From: Bacillota bacterium
Lineage (GTDB): Bacteria; Bacillota; Clostridia; Lachnospirales; Lachnospiraceae
NCBI GenBank assembly: GCA_023415655.1
Contig: JAEZKD010000244.1
Span: 1-14,430 of the forward strand
Direction of reading: 5' to 3'
DNA length: 14,430 bases
Below, one piece after another: positions 5,884 to 12,422 of the stretch; positions within the stretch are counted from its first letter, which is position 1; each line of letters opens with the position of its first letter. Under the pieces are notes generated by a model, which searched no databases, was not told the origin of the DNA, and worked only from the letters and a program-made list of their open reading frames with translations. A program made the position numbers and the translations under genes.

Positions 5884-7326
5884 ATGAGAAGAATGAAACA
5901 AGCCTTAGCTTTAACTCTTTCTTTATCCATGTCAGTAGCTTTGTTAGCAGGCTGTGGAAAGAAAGATGAAGCAACTACCAAGGATAATGCTGCAACTGCA
6001 ACAAAAGCACCTACAACTGCAGAAACTCCAGCAACTGAAACACCTGCAACATCTGAAACTCCAGTAATCAGTGAAGATATTGGAAGTACTGGTGGTAAAG
6101 TTTTAAGAATTTATTGCTGGAATACAGAATTCCAGGATAGATTCAATGAATTCTATGCTGACAGAGTACCTGAAGGTGTTACTGTTGAATGGGTTATCAA
6201 TGCGAATGAAGGTGGTGTATACCAGGCTAAACTTGATGAAGCTCTTTTAAAACAGGCTGATGCTGCAAAAGAAGATAGAGTTGATATTTTCTTAATTGAA
6301 GCTGACTATGCAACAAAGTACATCAGTACTGATTATACATTAGACATCATCAATCAAGTTGGTATTACAGCTGAACAGCTTGCTGATCAGTATCAGTATA
6401 CTAAGGATGTTGTTACATCCAATGGTGTATTAAAAGGTCTTTCTTGGCAGTCTTGTCCTCAGGGCTTCTTATATAGAAGATCCATGGCGAAAGCTGTTTT
6501 AGGAACTGATGATCCAGAACAAGTTCAGGAATATGTTAAGGATTGGGCAACATTTGATCAGACAGCAGCTAAGATGAAAGAAGCTGGTTACTTCATGTTA
6601 TCCGGTTACGATGATAACTATCGTGTATATTCTAACAATGCAGCTAAACCATGGGTTGATGAAAACTTCAAGATTCAGATTGATGATAATATCAACAAGT
6701 GGATCGATCAAACTAAGACTTACACAGATTTAGGATACAATAACAAAGCAAGCTTATGGTCAGCTGAATCTACAGCACAGATGGCAAAAGATGGTAAAGT
6801 ATTTGGTTACTTTGGACCAGGTTGGTTCATGGATTTCTGTTTCATGGATTACACACTTGCTGATCCAGAAGCAGGTAAAGTAGCTGGTAACGGTGGTTTT
6901 GGTGACTGGGCTATGACTAAGGGACCACAGGGTTCTTTCTGGGGCGGTACTTGGATTTGTGCAGCTAAGGGAACTGATAACATTGATATCGTTAAGGACG
7001 TTCTTTTAACAATGACAACTGACAAAGAAGTACTTACAGGTATTACAAACAAGTTTGGTGATTTCACAAACAGCGTTCCTGCTATGACAGATATCGCTAA
7101 CAGTGATTATGGCTATCCTTTCTTAGGTGGACAGAACCACATTAAAGTTTTACTTGACTCCGCACAGGATATTCAGATTACAACAGCTTCTCCATATGAT
7201 CAGACTATGAACGAAAAACTTCAGAGTGCTATGAAGGATTACTTTGAAGGCGTTGTTACTCTTGATCAGGCTTGGGATAACTTCTATACAACAGTACTTG
7301 GTATCCATCCAGAATTAAGTAGATAA
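5884..7326 (+). CDS. Carbohydrate ABC transporter solute-binding lipoprotein
   Basis: This is the extracellular sugar-binding component (solute-binding family 1, CUT1 type) that delivers ligand to the two permeases downstream. The 480-residue precursor has a basic N-terminus, a hydrophobic core and the lipobox LLAGC with Cys24 as the lipidated residue. A low-complexity Thr/Pro/Ala/Glu linker of about 40 residues (roughly 30-70), with repeated ETPAT-like units, tethers it to the membrane. The mature domain starts near GKVLRIYCWN and contains family-like segments such as DIFLIEADYATKY, FGYFGPGWFMDF and GPQGSFWGGTWI. The gene favours CAG for glutamine, unlike its neighbours, which suggests high expression. 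The ligand is unknown; oligosaccharides are likely from the transporter class. Confidence 0.93.
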   Translation: MRRMKQALALTLSLSMSVALLAGCGKKDEATTKDNAATATKAPTTAETPATETPATSETPVISEDIGSTGGKVLRIYCWNTEFQDRFNEFYADRVPEGVTVEWVINANEGGVYQAKLDEALLKQADAAKEDRVDIFLIEADYATKYISTDYTLDIINQVGITAEQLADQYQYTKDVVTSNGVLKGLSWQSCPQGFLYRRSMAKAVLGTDDPEQVQEYVKDWATFDQTAAKMKEAGYFMLSGYDDNYRVYSNNAAKPWVDENFKIQIDDNINKWIDQTKTYTDLGYNNKASLWSAESTAQMAKDGKVFGYFGPGWFMDFCFMDYTLADPEAGKVAGNGGFGDWAMTKGPQGSFWGGTWICAAKGTDNIDIVKDVLLTMTTDKEVLTGITNKFGDFTNSVPAMTDIANSDYGYPFLGGQNHIKVLLDSAQDIQITTASPYDQTMNEKLQSAMKDYFEGVVTLDQAWDNFYTTVLGIHPELSR

Positions 7327-7337
7327 TTCTAATGTTG

Positions 7338-7369
7338 AATGCAGCAAGATAGCAATATCTTGCTGCATT
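7338..7369 (+). repeat. Perfect 14-bp hairpin with GCAA loop between binding-protein and permease genes
   Basis: AATGCAGCAAGATA (7338-7351) pairs perfectly with TATCTTGCTGCATT (7356-7369) around a GCAA tetraloop (7352-7355). No T run follows (ACTTAAAAAAG), so it is not a standard terminator. Placed 12 bases after the binding-protein stop and 30 before the permease start, it probably stabilises the upstream message or lets only part of transcription pass. Confidence 0.85.
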
Positions 7370-7398
7370 ACTTAAAAAAGCAAATAACGAGGTATACT

Positions 7399-8370
7399 AT
7401 GAATAAGTCAACGAAAAAGAAAAAATTTGTAAATTATTCAAAATGGGGATACATATTTTTGGTCCCATTTTTTGTTACATATGCAATCTTTTCTTTGATT
7501 CCATTAATTTCAACTTTTTATTATAGTTTCTTTAAATATTTCTGGGCTAATGGTGGTCTTCAAAAGGTAGGTCCAGAATTTATTGGATTTGACAACTTTA
7601 AAGTTTTATTTACAAGCGGAGATTTTGTCAAATATTTTGGTAACACAATGGCGATGTGGATTATCGGTTTCATTCCACAGATATTTTTTGCGTTACTTCT
7701 TGCGGTATTATTCACTAGCAATCGTTTGAGATTAAAACGACAAGGATTCTTTAAGACAGTAATTTATATGCCAAACCTAATTATGGCATCTGCATTTTCT
7801 ATGTTAATTTTTGCCTTGTTTTCACCAGATGGACCTATTAACCAGATGTTAATGTCCTTTGGATGGATTGATGAACCAATACGATATTTTACGAAAATTG
7901 CATCTACAAGGGGAATTATTGGTGCCATGAACTTCATGATGTGGTTTGGTAATACAACCATTATGTTAATGGCAGGTATTATGGGGATTGATCAAGGACT
8001 TTTTGAAGCAGCTTACGTAGATGGTGCAAAGTCCTGGCAGGTGTTTAGCAAAATCACCATGCCATTGTTAAAACCTATTTTAAGCTATACATTGATCACC
8101 TCTTTAATTGGTGGTATTCAGATGTTCGATGTTCCAACCATTATTACAGCAGGTTCGGGTGCACCGAATCAATCAACAACAACAATTGTAATGTTATTGA
8201 ATCAAAAATTGAGACCTAGCTTAAATTATGGCTCTGGTGGTGCAATCTCAGTTATTTTATTTATCATTACAGCAATTTTGAGCATGATTGTTTATCGCTC
8301 CATGAAACAAAATACAAGCGATTATTATGATAAATCCAGTAGAAAGAAAAAAGCAAAGAGGGTAGCATAA
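7399..8370 (+). CDS. Carbohydrate ABC transporter permease, MalF/UgpA-like
   Basis: This is the first membrane subunit of the sugar importer. GAGG six bases before ATG 7399 sets the start; an in-frame ATG at 7339 falls inside the intercistronic hairpin and is rejected. The 323-residue protein begins with a lysine-rich cytoplasmic tail (KSTKKKKF) and then the first membrane segment (GYIFLVPFFVTYAIFSLIPL). About six membrane segments are predicted. The cytoplasmic EAA loop, which docks to the ATPase, begins at Glu203: EAAYVDGAKSWQVFSKITMP. The LxxPxxxTxxYSF-like start (SLIPLISTFYYSFFKYFW) is typical of CUT1 MalF-type permeases. It ends in a lysine-rich tail and overlaps the next gene by one base. 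Confidence 0.93.
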   Translation: MNKSTKKKKFVNYSKWGYIFLVPFFVTYAIFSLIPLISTFYYSFFKYFWANGGLQKVGPEFIGFDNFKVLFTSGDFVKYFGNTMAMWIIGFIPQIFFALLLAVLFTSNRLRLKRQGFFKTVIYMPNLIMASAFSMLIFALFSPDGPINQMLMSFGWIDEPIRYFTKIASTRGIIGAMNFMMWFGNTTIMLMAGIMGIDQGLFEAAYVDGAKSWQVFSKITMPLLKPILSYTLITSLIGGIQMFDVPTIITAGSGAPNQSTTTIVMLLNQKLRPSLNYGSGGAISVILFIITAILSMIVYRSMKQNTSDYYDKSSRKKKAKRVA

Positions 8371-9257
8371 TGAGTAAGAAAAAAATAACATATACAGACC
8401 AAACAAAATCGAAACGTGGATCGGGTAGTCTTAAGGTTAATAGAATTCTTTCTTATATTTTGTTAGTATTTCTTTCCCTTCTATGCTTGTTCCCGTTTTA
8501 TTTATTAATTGTAAATGCGACCAGATCGCATATTCAGATTACGAGTGGATTTTCTTTAATACCAGGGACCAAATTTATTACAAACCTTAAGTCTGTTTTA
8601 GGTAATACAACCTTTACCATTGTTTCTGGTATGAAAAACAGTTTGATAATTGCAATTTTATCTGCAGGCTTAACAACTTACTTTTCAGCATTGACAGCAT
8701 ATGCAATACATATGTATAATTTTAAATTCAAGAAATATGCATTTTCGTTTATTATGATTGTAATGATGGTACCTTCACAGGTATCTGCATTAGGGTTCTT
8801 AGATTTAATCGATAAGATGGGAATGAGAGATACGTTACTTCCATTATTTTTACCAGCAATCGCATCTCCAGTTACCTTCTTCTTTATGAAACAGTATATG
8901 GAAAGTGTACTTCCTTCTGAGATCGTAGAAGCAGCTCGTGTTGATGGTTCTGGTGAATTTCGAACCTATAATACGATTATTATACCGATTATGAAACCTG
9001 CATTAGCAGTACAAGCGATTTTTGCTTTCGTTGCAAGTTGGAATAATTACTTTATGCCTGCACTTGTAATTTCAAGTCAGAAAAAGAAAACAGTTCCAAT
9101 CTTAATGGCAGAGTTAAGATCTGCAAGTTTTCAAAACTTCTCTTATGCAGAGCAATATGTAGCGATTTGTTTGGCAATTGTACCGTTAATGATTATGTAC
9201 TTTATTTTATCTAAATACATTATAGCTGGTGTTACATTGGGTAGTGTAAAAGGATAA
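8370..9257 (+). CDS. Carbohydrate ABC transporter permease, MalG/UgpE-like
   Basis: This is the second membrane subunit of the sugar importer, pairing with the preceding permease. Its ATG overlaps the preceding TAA (taATG), indicating translational coupling; GAGGG at 8358-8362 is the ribosome binding site. The 295-residue protein has about six membrane segments. Its EAA loop starts at Glu187: EAARVDGSGEFRTYNTIIIP. The C-terminal YIIAGVTLGSVKG is typical of MalG-type permeases. No ATPase or sugar-cleaving enzyme follows; a terminator comes within 60 bases. The ATPase must therefore be supplied in trans, as is common in Firmicutes with a shared MsmK-like protein. Confidence 0.93.
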   Translation: MSKKKITYTDQTKSKRGSGSLKVNRILSYILLVFLSLLCLFPFYLLIVNATRSHIQITSGFSLIPGTKFITNLKSVLGNTTFTIVSGMKNSLIIAILSAGLTTYFSALTAYAIHMYNFKFKKYAFSFIMIVMMVPSQVSALGFLDLIDKMGMRDTLLPLFLPAIASPVTFFFMKQYMESVLPSEIVEAARVDGSGEFRTYNTIIIPIMKPALAVQAIFAFVASWNNYFMPALVISSQKKKTVPILMAELRSASFQNFSYAEQYVAICLAIVPLMIMYFILSKYIIAGVTLGSVKG

Positions 9258-9310
9258 TGATGCAAGAATATGGAATCCAAGTTGATTTTTTATAAGCATA
9301 CAATATATTA

Positions 9311-9346
9311 AAAGAGACATAGAGTCAATTTTCTATGTCTTTTTTT
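9311..9346 (+). terminator. Intrinsic terminator of the sugar transporter operon
   Basis: AGACATAGA at 9315-9323 pairs with TCTATGTCT at 9332-9340, and A residues before the stem can pair with the first T residues after it. Seven T in a row follow (9340-9346). A further GACATAG at 9350-9356 could compete for the same right arm. Confidence 0.9.
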
Positions 9347-9440
9347 GTGGACATAGGATAAGCACTTGATTGGTTAACTCACTAACGGTAAAGCGATATC
9401 AACGTGAACAGGATTCCATCATAATTCAAAGATTTTCGGT

Positions 9441-9469
9441 TTGACAAAAACGTAAGACAGGAGTAGAAT
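9441..9469 (+). promoter_or_regulatory. Sigma-A promoter of the mrp operon
   Basis: TTGACA at 9441-9446 and TAGAAT at 9464-9469 are exactly 17 bases apart. The transcript would start near 9476, about 67 bases before the mrpE start. The 285 bases between the sugar operon and mrpE hold only the sugar-operon terminator, this promoter and the leader hairpin; I see nothing else between 9357 and 9440. Confidence 0.8.
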
Positions 9470-9491
9470 AGAAAAGACTTTTTGTCCTTTT

Positions 9492-9517
9492 AATAGGAAA
9501 GAAGTCCTATTTTTTTT
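9492..9517 (+). terminator. Terminator-like hairpin in the mrp leader (possible attenuator)
   Basis: AATAGGA at 9492-9498 pairs with TCCTATT at 9505-9511 around an AAGAAG loop and is followed by T9512-T9517. It lies between the promoter and mrpE. CCTTTT at 9486-9491, just before the stem, can instead pair with AAAAGG at 9527-9532, which is part of the mrpE ribosome binding site. Regulated read-through is inferred, not shown. Confidence 0.6.
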
Positions 9518-9529
9518 ACTTTAGTCAAA

Positions 9530-9535
9530 AGGTGG
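9530..9535 (+). promoter_or_regulatory. Ribosome binding site for the GTG start of mrpE
   Basis: AGGTGG lies seven bases before GTG 9543. The hydrophobic MnhE N-terminus begins at that codon, which supports it as the start. Confidence 0.7.
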
Positions 9536-9542
9536 TGATTTC

Positions 9543-10007
9543 GTGTTTATTCTGTTTTTTATGTTATGGGTCATCTTTAATGGAAGACTTACGTTAGAGA
9601 TTACTTTGTTTGGTTTGGTAATCTCAGCAATGATGTATATCTTTATCTGTAAGTTTATGGATTACAATCCGAAAACAGAAATCAGAATTGCAAAGAATTT
9701 CTTTCGTGGAATTCGTTATGTATTTGTTTTAATCTGTGATATTTTTAAGGCAAACTTTCATGTCATGCATCTGATTCTAAGTCCAAAGCTTGAGATCGAA
9801 CCAAAGATGATTCGATTTCAAACGAAATTAAAGAAGGAGTCAAGTAAAGTTGCATTAGCCAATTCAATTACGTTAGCACCTGGAACTATTACAGTGACTT
9901 TAGAAAACGACGAGTACTGTGTGCATTGTCTAGATAAAGAATTTGCAGAGGGTATTGAGTCATCCATTTTTGTTACTTTATTAACGAAAATGGAAGAAGT
10001 GAAGTAG
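9543..10007 (+). CDS. mrpE: Na+/H+ antiporter subunit MrpE (MnhE/MbhA family)
   Basis: This is a small membrane subunit of the Mrp-type multisubunit cation/proton antiporter, homologous to archaeal MbhA. The 154-residue protein starts with two hydrophobic segments (FILFFMLWVIFNGRLTLEIT and FGLVISAMMYIFICKF), then has a membrane-associated helix and a cytoplasmic domain. The family signature NSITLAPGTITVTLE is present, followed by CVHCLDKE, which matches the usual VHaLd block. It is the first gene of the operon, whereas in Bacillus mrpE is the fifth. A 109-base gap follows, much longer than any other gap in the operon. Confidence 0.93.
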   Translation: MFILFFMLWVIFNGRLTLEITLFGLVISAMMYIFICKFMDYNPKTEIRIAKNFFRGIRYVFVLICDIFKANFHVMHLILSPKLEIEPKMIRFQTKLKKESSKVALANSITLAPGTITVTLENDEYCVHCLDKEFAEGIESSIFVTLLTKMEEVK

Positions 10008-10055
10008 CATGTTCAAAAATATTGTGTACATGTTACATTCGTAATTGTTTAGTTA

Positions 10056-10082
10056 GTAACTGTTTACATAAGGGACAGTTGC
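10056..10082 (+). repeat. Stem-loop in the mrpE-mrpF gap
   Basis: GTAACTGT (10056-10063) pairs with ACAGTTGC (10075-10082), eight base pairs with one wobble and an 11-base loop. It lacks a T run, so it is more likely an RNA processing or stability element than a terminator. Confidence 0.5.
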
Positions 10083-10116
10083 GATCATACACATAAGAGA
10101 GAAAGCAGGAGGAAGT

Positions 10117-10458
10117 ATGGAGCTCTTAAGTCAAGCATATGAGTATTTATTTACAGGAGCAATCATTATCTTGGCACTACTTATTTTTTGCTGTTTCATT
10201 CGAGCAATTAAAGGACCAACCGTAGCAGACCGCATCGTTCCAATTAATATGATTGGTACAATGACAATCATGATTATTACAATTTTAGCGATTAAATTGA
10301 AGGAAGGCTATCTCGTGGATGTTGCAACAATCTATGCGATGATTAGCTTTCTTGCTGTCGTTGTATTAACGAAAGTATTTATGGGGGTTTATAAAGAACG
10401 CGAGGAAAAGCAAAAGATGCGTGAACAAGAACAAAAGGAGAGTAGTGAAAATGGTTGA
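10117..10458 (+). CDS. mrpF: Na+/H+ antiporter subunit MrpF (MnhF/MbhB family)
   Basis: This is a three-helix membrane subunit of the antiporter. AGGAGG at 10107-10112 lies just upstream of the ATG. The 113-residue protein has a first helix around AIIILALLIFCCFIRA and then the family motif RAIKGPTVADRIVPINMI, the GPTxADR block typical of MrpF. Two more helices follow (MTIMIITILAIKL and AMISFLAVVVLTKVF). The C-terminus is a strongly charged tail of about 25 residues rich in Glu, Lys and Gln (from KEREEKQKM), longer than I expect for the family. The 3' end overlaps mrpG by eight bases. Confidence 0.93.
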   Translation: MELLSQAYEYLFTGAIIILALLIFCCFIRAIKGPTVADRIVPINMIGTMTIMIITILAIKLKEGYLVDVATIYAMISFLAVVVLTKVFMGVYKEREEKQKMREQEQKESSENG

Positions 10459-10771
10459 TTGGTTACGTTTTATTGTAGCAGCAACATTAATCCTTGGGGG
10501 ATTAACCGTATCTAGTGTTGCCACTTTTGGTTTGTTTAAGTTTAAATTTGTATTAAATCGTATGCATGCAGCGGCGATGAATGATACATTAGCAATTTTA
10601 TTTGTGCTGTTGGGATTAATCGTGATTAATGGATTCGATTTTATATCCTTAAAGCTTTTATTGGTTATCTTGTTTTTATGGTTTGCTTCACCGGTTGCAA
10701 GTCATCTGATTGCACGTTTGGAAATGGCGGTAGACAAGAGACTAAAGGATGAATGTGAGGGGGTTGAATGA
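10451..10771 (+). CDS. mrpG: Na+/H+ antiporter subunit MrpG (MnhG/MbhC family)
   Basis: This is a small membrane subunit of the antiporter. The start is ATG 10451, ten bases after AGGAG at 10436-10440 and inside the end of mrpF; the extended in-frame start at 10421 is rejected. The 106-residue protein has three hydrophobic segments (FIVAATLILGGLTVSSVATFG, DTLAILFVLLGLIVI, LKLLLVILFLWFASPVASH). The block FKFVLNRMHAAAMNDTLAI corresponds to the family's RlHaaakadTlg pattern, and ASPVASHLIARLEM to its tspva.HliaraA pattern. The stop TGA overlaps the next ATG. Confidence 0.93.
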   Translation: MVDWLRFIVAATLILGGLTVSSVATFGLFKFKFVLNRMHAAAMNDTLAILFVLLGLIVINGFDFISLKLLLVILFLWFASPVASHLIARLEMAVDKRLKDECEGVE

Positions 10772-11037
10772 TGGGATTTTTTGAATTCGTCTTGCTTACA
10801 TTTTTGGTTGTATGTGCAATCGCTGCCTCGTTAAGCAAGAATTTATTGACCTCAATTATAATATTTATGTCTTATTCCGTAATTATGTCAATCATCTGGA
10901 TTATTTTAGAATCTCCAGACCTTGCGATTACGGAAGCAGCTGTTGGTGCTGGTGTGACAAGTGTTCTCTTCTTTGTAACCTTAAAGAAAATACACGCGAT
11001 GAAAGGAGATAAGGAAGATGAGCAAAGCAAGGGCTGA
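10768..11037 (+). CDS. MbhD-like antiporter/hydrogenase membrane subunit (DUF4040, part of MrpA)
   Basis: This is a small membrane protein corresponding to a fragment of the large MrpA C-terminal half, as the separate MbhD subunit does in archaeal complexes. The 89-residue product has three hydrophobic segments and the diagnostic block ESPDLAITEAAVGAGVTSVLFF, the PDxAxTEAAVGAG pattern of MbhD/MrpA. GAGGGGG at 10757-10763 is the ribosome binding site. The tandem ATG codons at 10768 and 10771 are both possible starts; the second has the better spacing. It overlaps mrpG by four bases and the next gene by 20, so coexpression is tight. Confidence 0.88.
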   Translation: MMGFFEFVLLTFLVVCAIAASLSKNLLTSIIIFMSYSVIMSIIWIILESPDLAITEAAVGAGVTSVLFFVTLKKIHAMKGDKEDEQSKG

Positions 11038-12046
11038 TTATGAAAAGTCTACCTGGAGAAGATTTGAACGTTGGGTCAATGGTGAAGATTCGACAGATGT
11101 AGACGAAACTCTGAAACACGAAGAAACAATTGTACGCTTGTCGAATGAGGAAAAACAAGAACGCGTAGAATTTGAAGCGAATGCTAAAGATGTTGAGGAT
11201 ATTATTTCACAAGAGAAGAAAAGGAAAATAAAAGCACTTTATCGAAAGTATGAAAATTGGCCACAAACGAAAGGTATTAAAATCTTTACATCGGTGTACC
11301 GATGTCTTGCAGTTATCTTATGTGTTTGTATTATCTCACTGTTATTAATGACAGTTTCTTACCTTCCTGAGTTTGGTAATTCTACCAATCCAATCAATAA
11401 TGAAGTACCACAAAAATATATCGAGGATGGCGTAGAAGATACTGGTGCTGTGAATTATGTTGCAGGTATGATTCTTGATTATCGTGCGTTTGATACCCTC
11501 GGGGAATCACACGTATTATTTATTGCAGCTTGCTGTGTTCTAATCTTACTTCGTATTGATAAAAAGAAGGATGGAAGTACATCGTCTGCAGAATTAGAAG
11601 CGGAAGAAAATGATCGTAGATTTGAACCAAAGAATGATAAAATTCTTCAAAAAATTGCATTTATCTTAGTTCCACCGATCATCATTTACGGTATTTATGT
11701 CATATTAAATGGACATTTATCCCCAGGGGGAGGATTCTCTGGTGGTGCAATTATAGGTGCAGGATTGATTTTATATTTGAATGCTTATGGATTCAAAAAG
11801 ACGGCAAAGTTCTTTACGTATAAGACATTCTCTACCGTTTCTCTTTGTTCGTTGTTATTCTATGCAGCAGCGAAAAGTTACTCCTTTTTTACAGGAGCGA
11901 ATCATATTGAAAGCGCAATACCTAAGGGTGTTCCAGGAGATATCTTAAGTGCTGGTTTAATCTTACCGTTAAATATTGCTGTAGGTATGGTAGTTGCATG
12001 TACGATGTATGCATTTTTTGCACTGTTTCGTAAGGGAGGGCTGTAA
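11018..12046 (+). CDS. mrpB: MrpA C-terminal (MbhE-like) and MrpB (MnhB) fusion protein with charged N-terminal extension
   Basis: This membrane subunit joins two antiporter modules. AAAGGAG nine bases before the ATG sets the start. Residues 1-86 are soluble and highly charged (many Glu, Lys, Arg, with patches such as RRFERW and SQEKKRKIKALYRKYE) and may form helices; I do not recognise this part. A membrane segment follows (88-113). Residues 143-178 hold the MbhE/MrpA C-terminal signature GAVNYVAGMILDYRAFDTLGE. After a charged linker, residues 209-342 are MrpB, with NGHLSPGGGFSGGAIIGAGL matching the family's PGGGFxGG motif and about four membrane segments. The family module in Bacillus MrpB alone is about 140 residues. 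mrpC follows after one base. Confidence 0.88.
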   Translation: MSKARADYEKSTWRRFERWVNGEDSTDVDETLKHEETIVRLSNEEKQERVEFEANAKDVEDIISQEKKRKIKALYRKYENWPQTKGIKIFTSVYRCLAVILCVCIISLLLMTVSYLPEFGNSTNPINNEVPQKYIEDGVEDTGAVNYVAGMILDYRAFDTLGESHVLFIAACCVLILLRIDKKKDGSTSSAELEAEENDRRFEPKNDKILQKIAFILVPPIIIYGIYVILNGHLSPGGGFSGGAIIGAGLILYLNAYGFKKTAKFFTYKTFSTVSLCSLLFYAAAKSYSFFTGANHIESAIPKGVPGDILSAGLILPLNIAVGMVVACTMYAFFALFRKGGL

Positions 12047-12047
12047 G

Positions 12048-12422
12048 ATGATACAGAATTTATTTCACAATTATTATGAAGCGGTAGCAGTAATTTTGTT
12101 TGGTATCGGGTTCACGACTCTTTTATTGCATCGAAATATGATAAAAAAAATACTTGGACTTAATATCATGGATACAGCGATTTATCTCTTTTTAGCAGCG
12201 AAGGGCTATATCTACGGAGGAGTTGCGCCAATTCAGGTAGAAGATACAGTTGGAACTGTAACATATGTGAATCCAGTTCCAAGCGGACTTGTTCTTACAG
12301 GTATTGTTGTTTCGGTATCGGTAACAGCATTAATGCTTGCATTAACAATTCGCCTGTACAAAAGATATCAAACGCTCGATATTGACAAGATGTCGATGTT
12401 AGCAAAGAAGGAGGAGCTTTAA
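12048..12422 (+). CDS. mrpC: Na+/H+ antiporter subunit MrpC (MnhC/MbhG, NuoK-like)
   Basis: This is a three-helix subunit homologous to complex I NuoK. ATG 12048 lies seven bases after AAGGGAGGG and one base after the previous stop; an extended in-frame start at 11994 inside the upstream gene is rejected. The 124-residue protein shows helices AVAVILFGIGFTTLLL, KKILGLNIMDTAIYLFLAAKGY and a third in the block NPVPSGLVLTGIVVSVSVTA, which matches the family's P.P.alvLTaIVI signature. The mrpD start overlaps its stop codon by one base. Confidence 0.93.
   Translation: MIQNLFHNYYEAVAVILFGIGFTTLLLHRNMIKKILGLNIMDTAIYLFLAAKGYIYGGVAPIQVEDTVGTVTYVNPVPSGLVLTGIVVSVSVTALMLALTIRLYKRYQTLDIDKMSMLAKKEEL

Noticed and set aside
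6849..7067. Minus-strand open frame inside the binding-protein gene
   Set aside because: Its low-complexity Pro/Ser/Ala/Val composition is the complement of a real, strongly biased gene.
9347..9440. Search for a riboswitch or small gene between the transporter terminator and the mrp promoter
   Set aside because: The stretch has only short, weak inverted repeats (such as GTTA and TAAC near 9376-9389) and no coding frame; it is also upstream of the predicted transcript start.
10812..11158. Overlapping open frames on both strands across the MbhD-like gene
   Set aside because: The MbhD signature, ribosome binding sites and gene overlaps support only the 10768 and 11018 frames.
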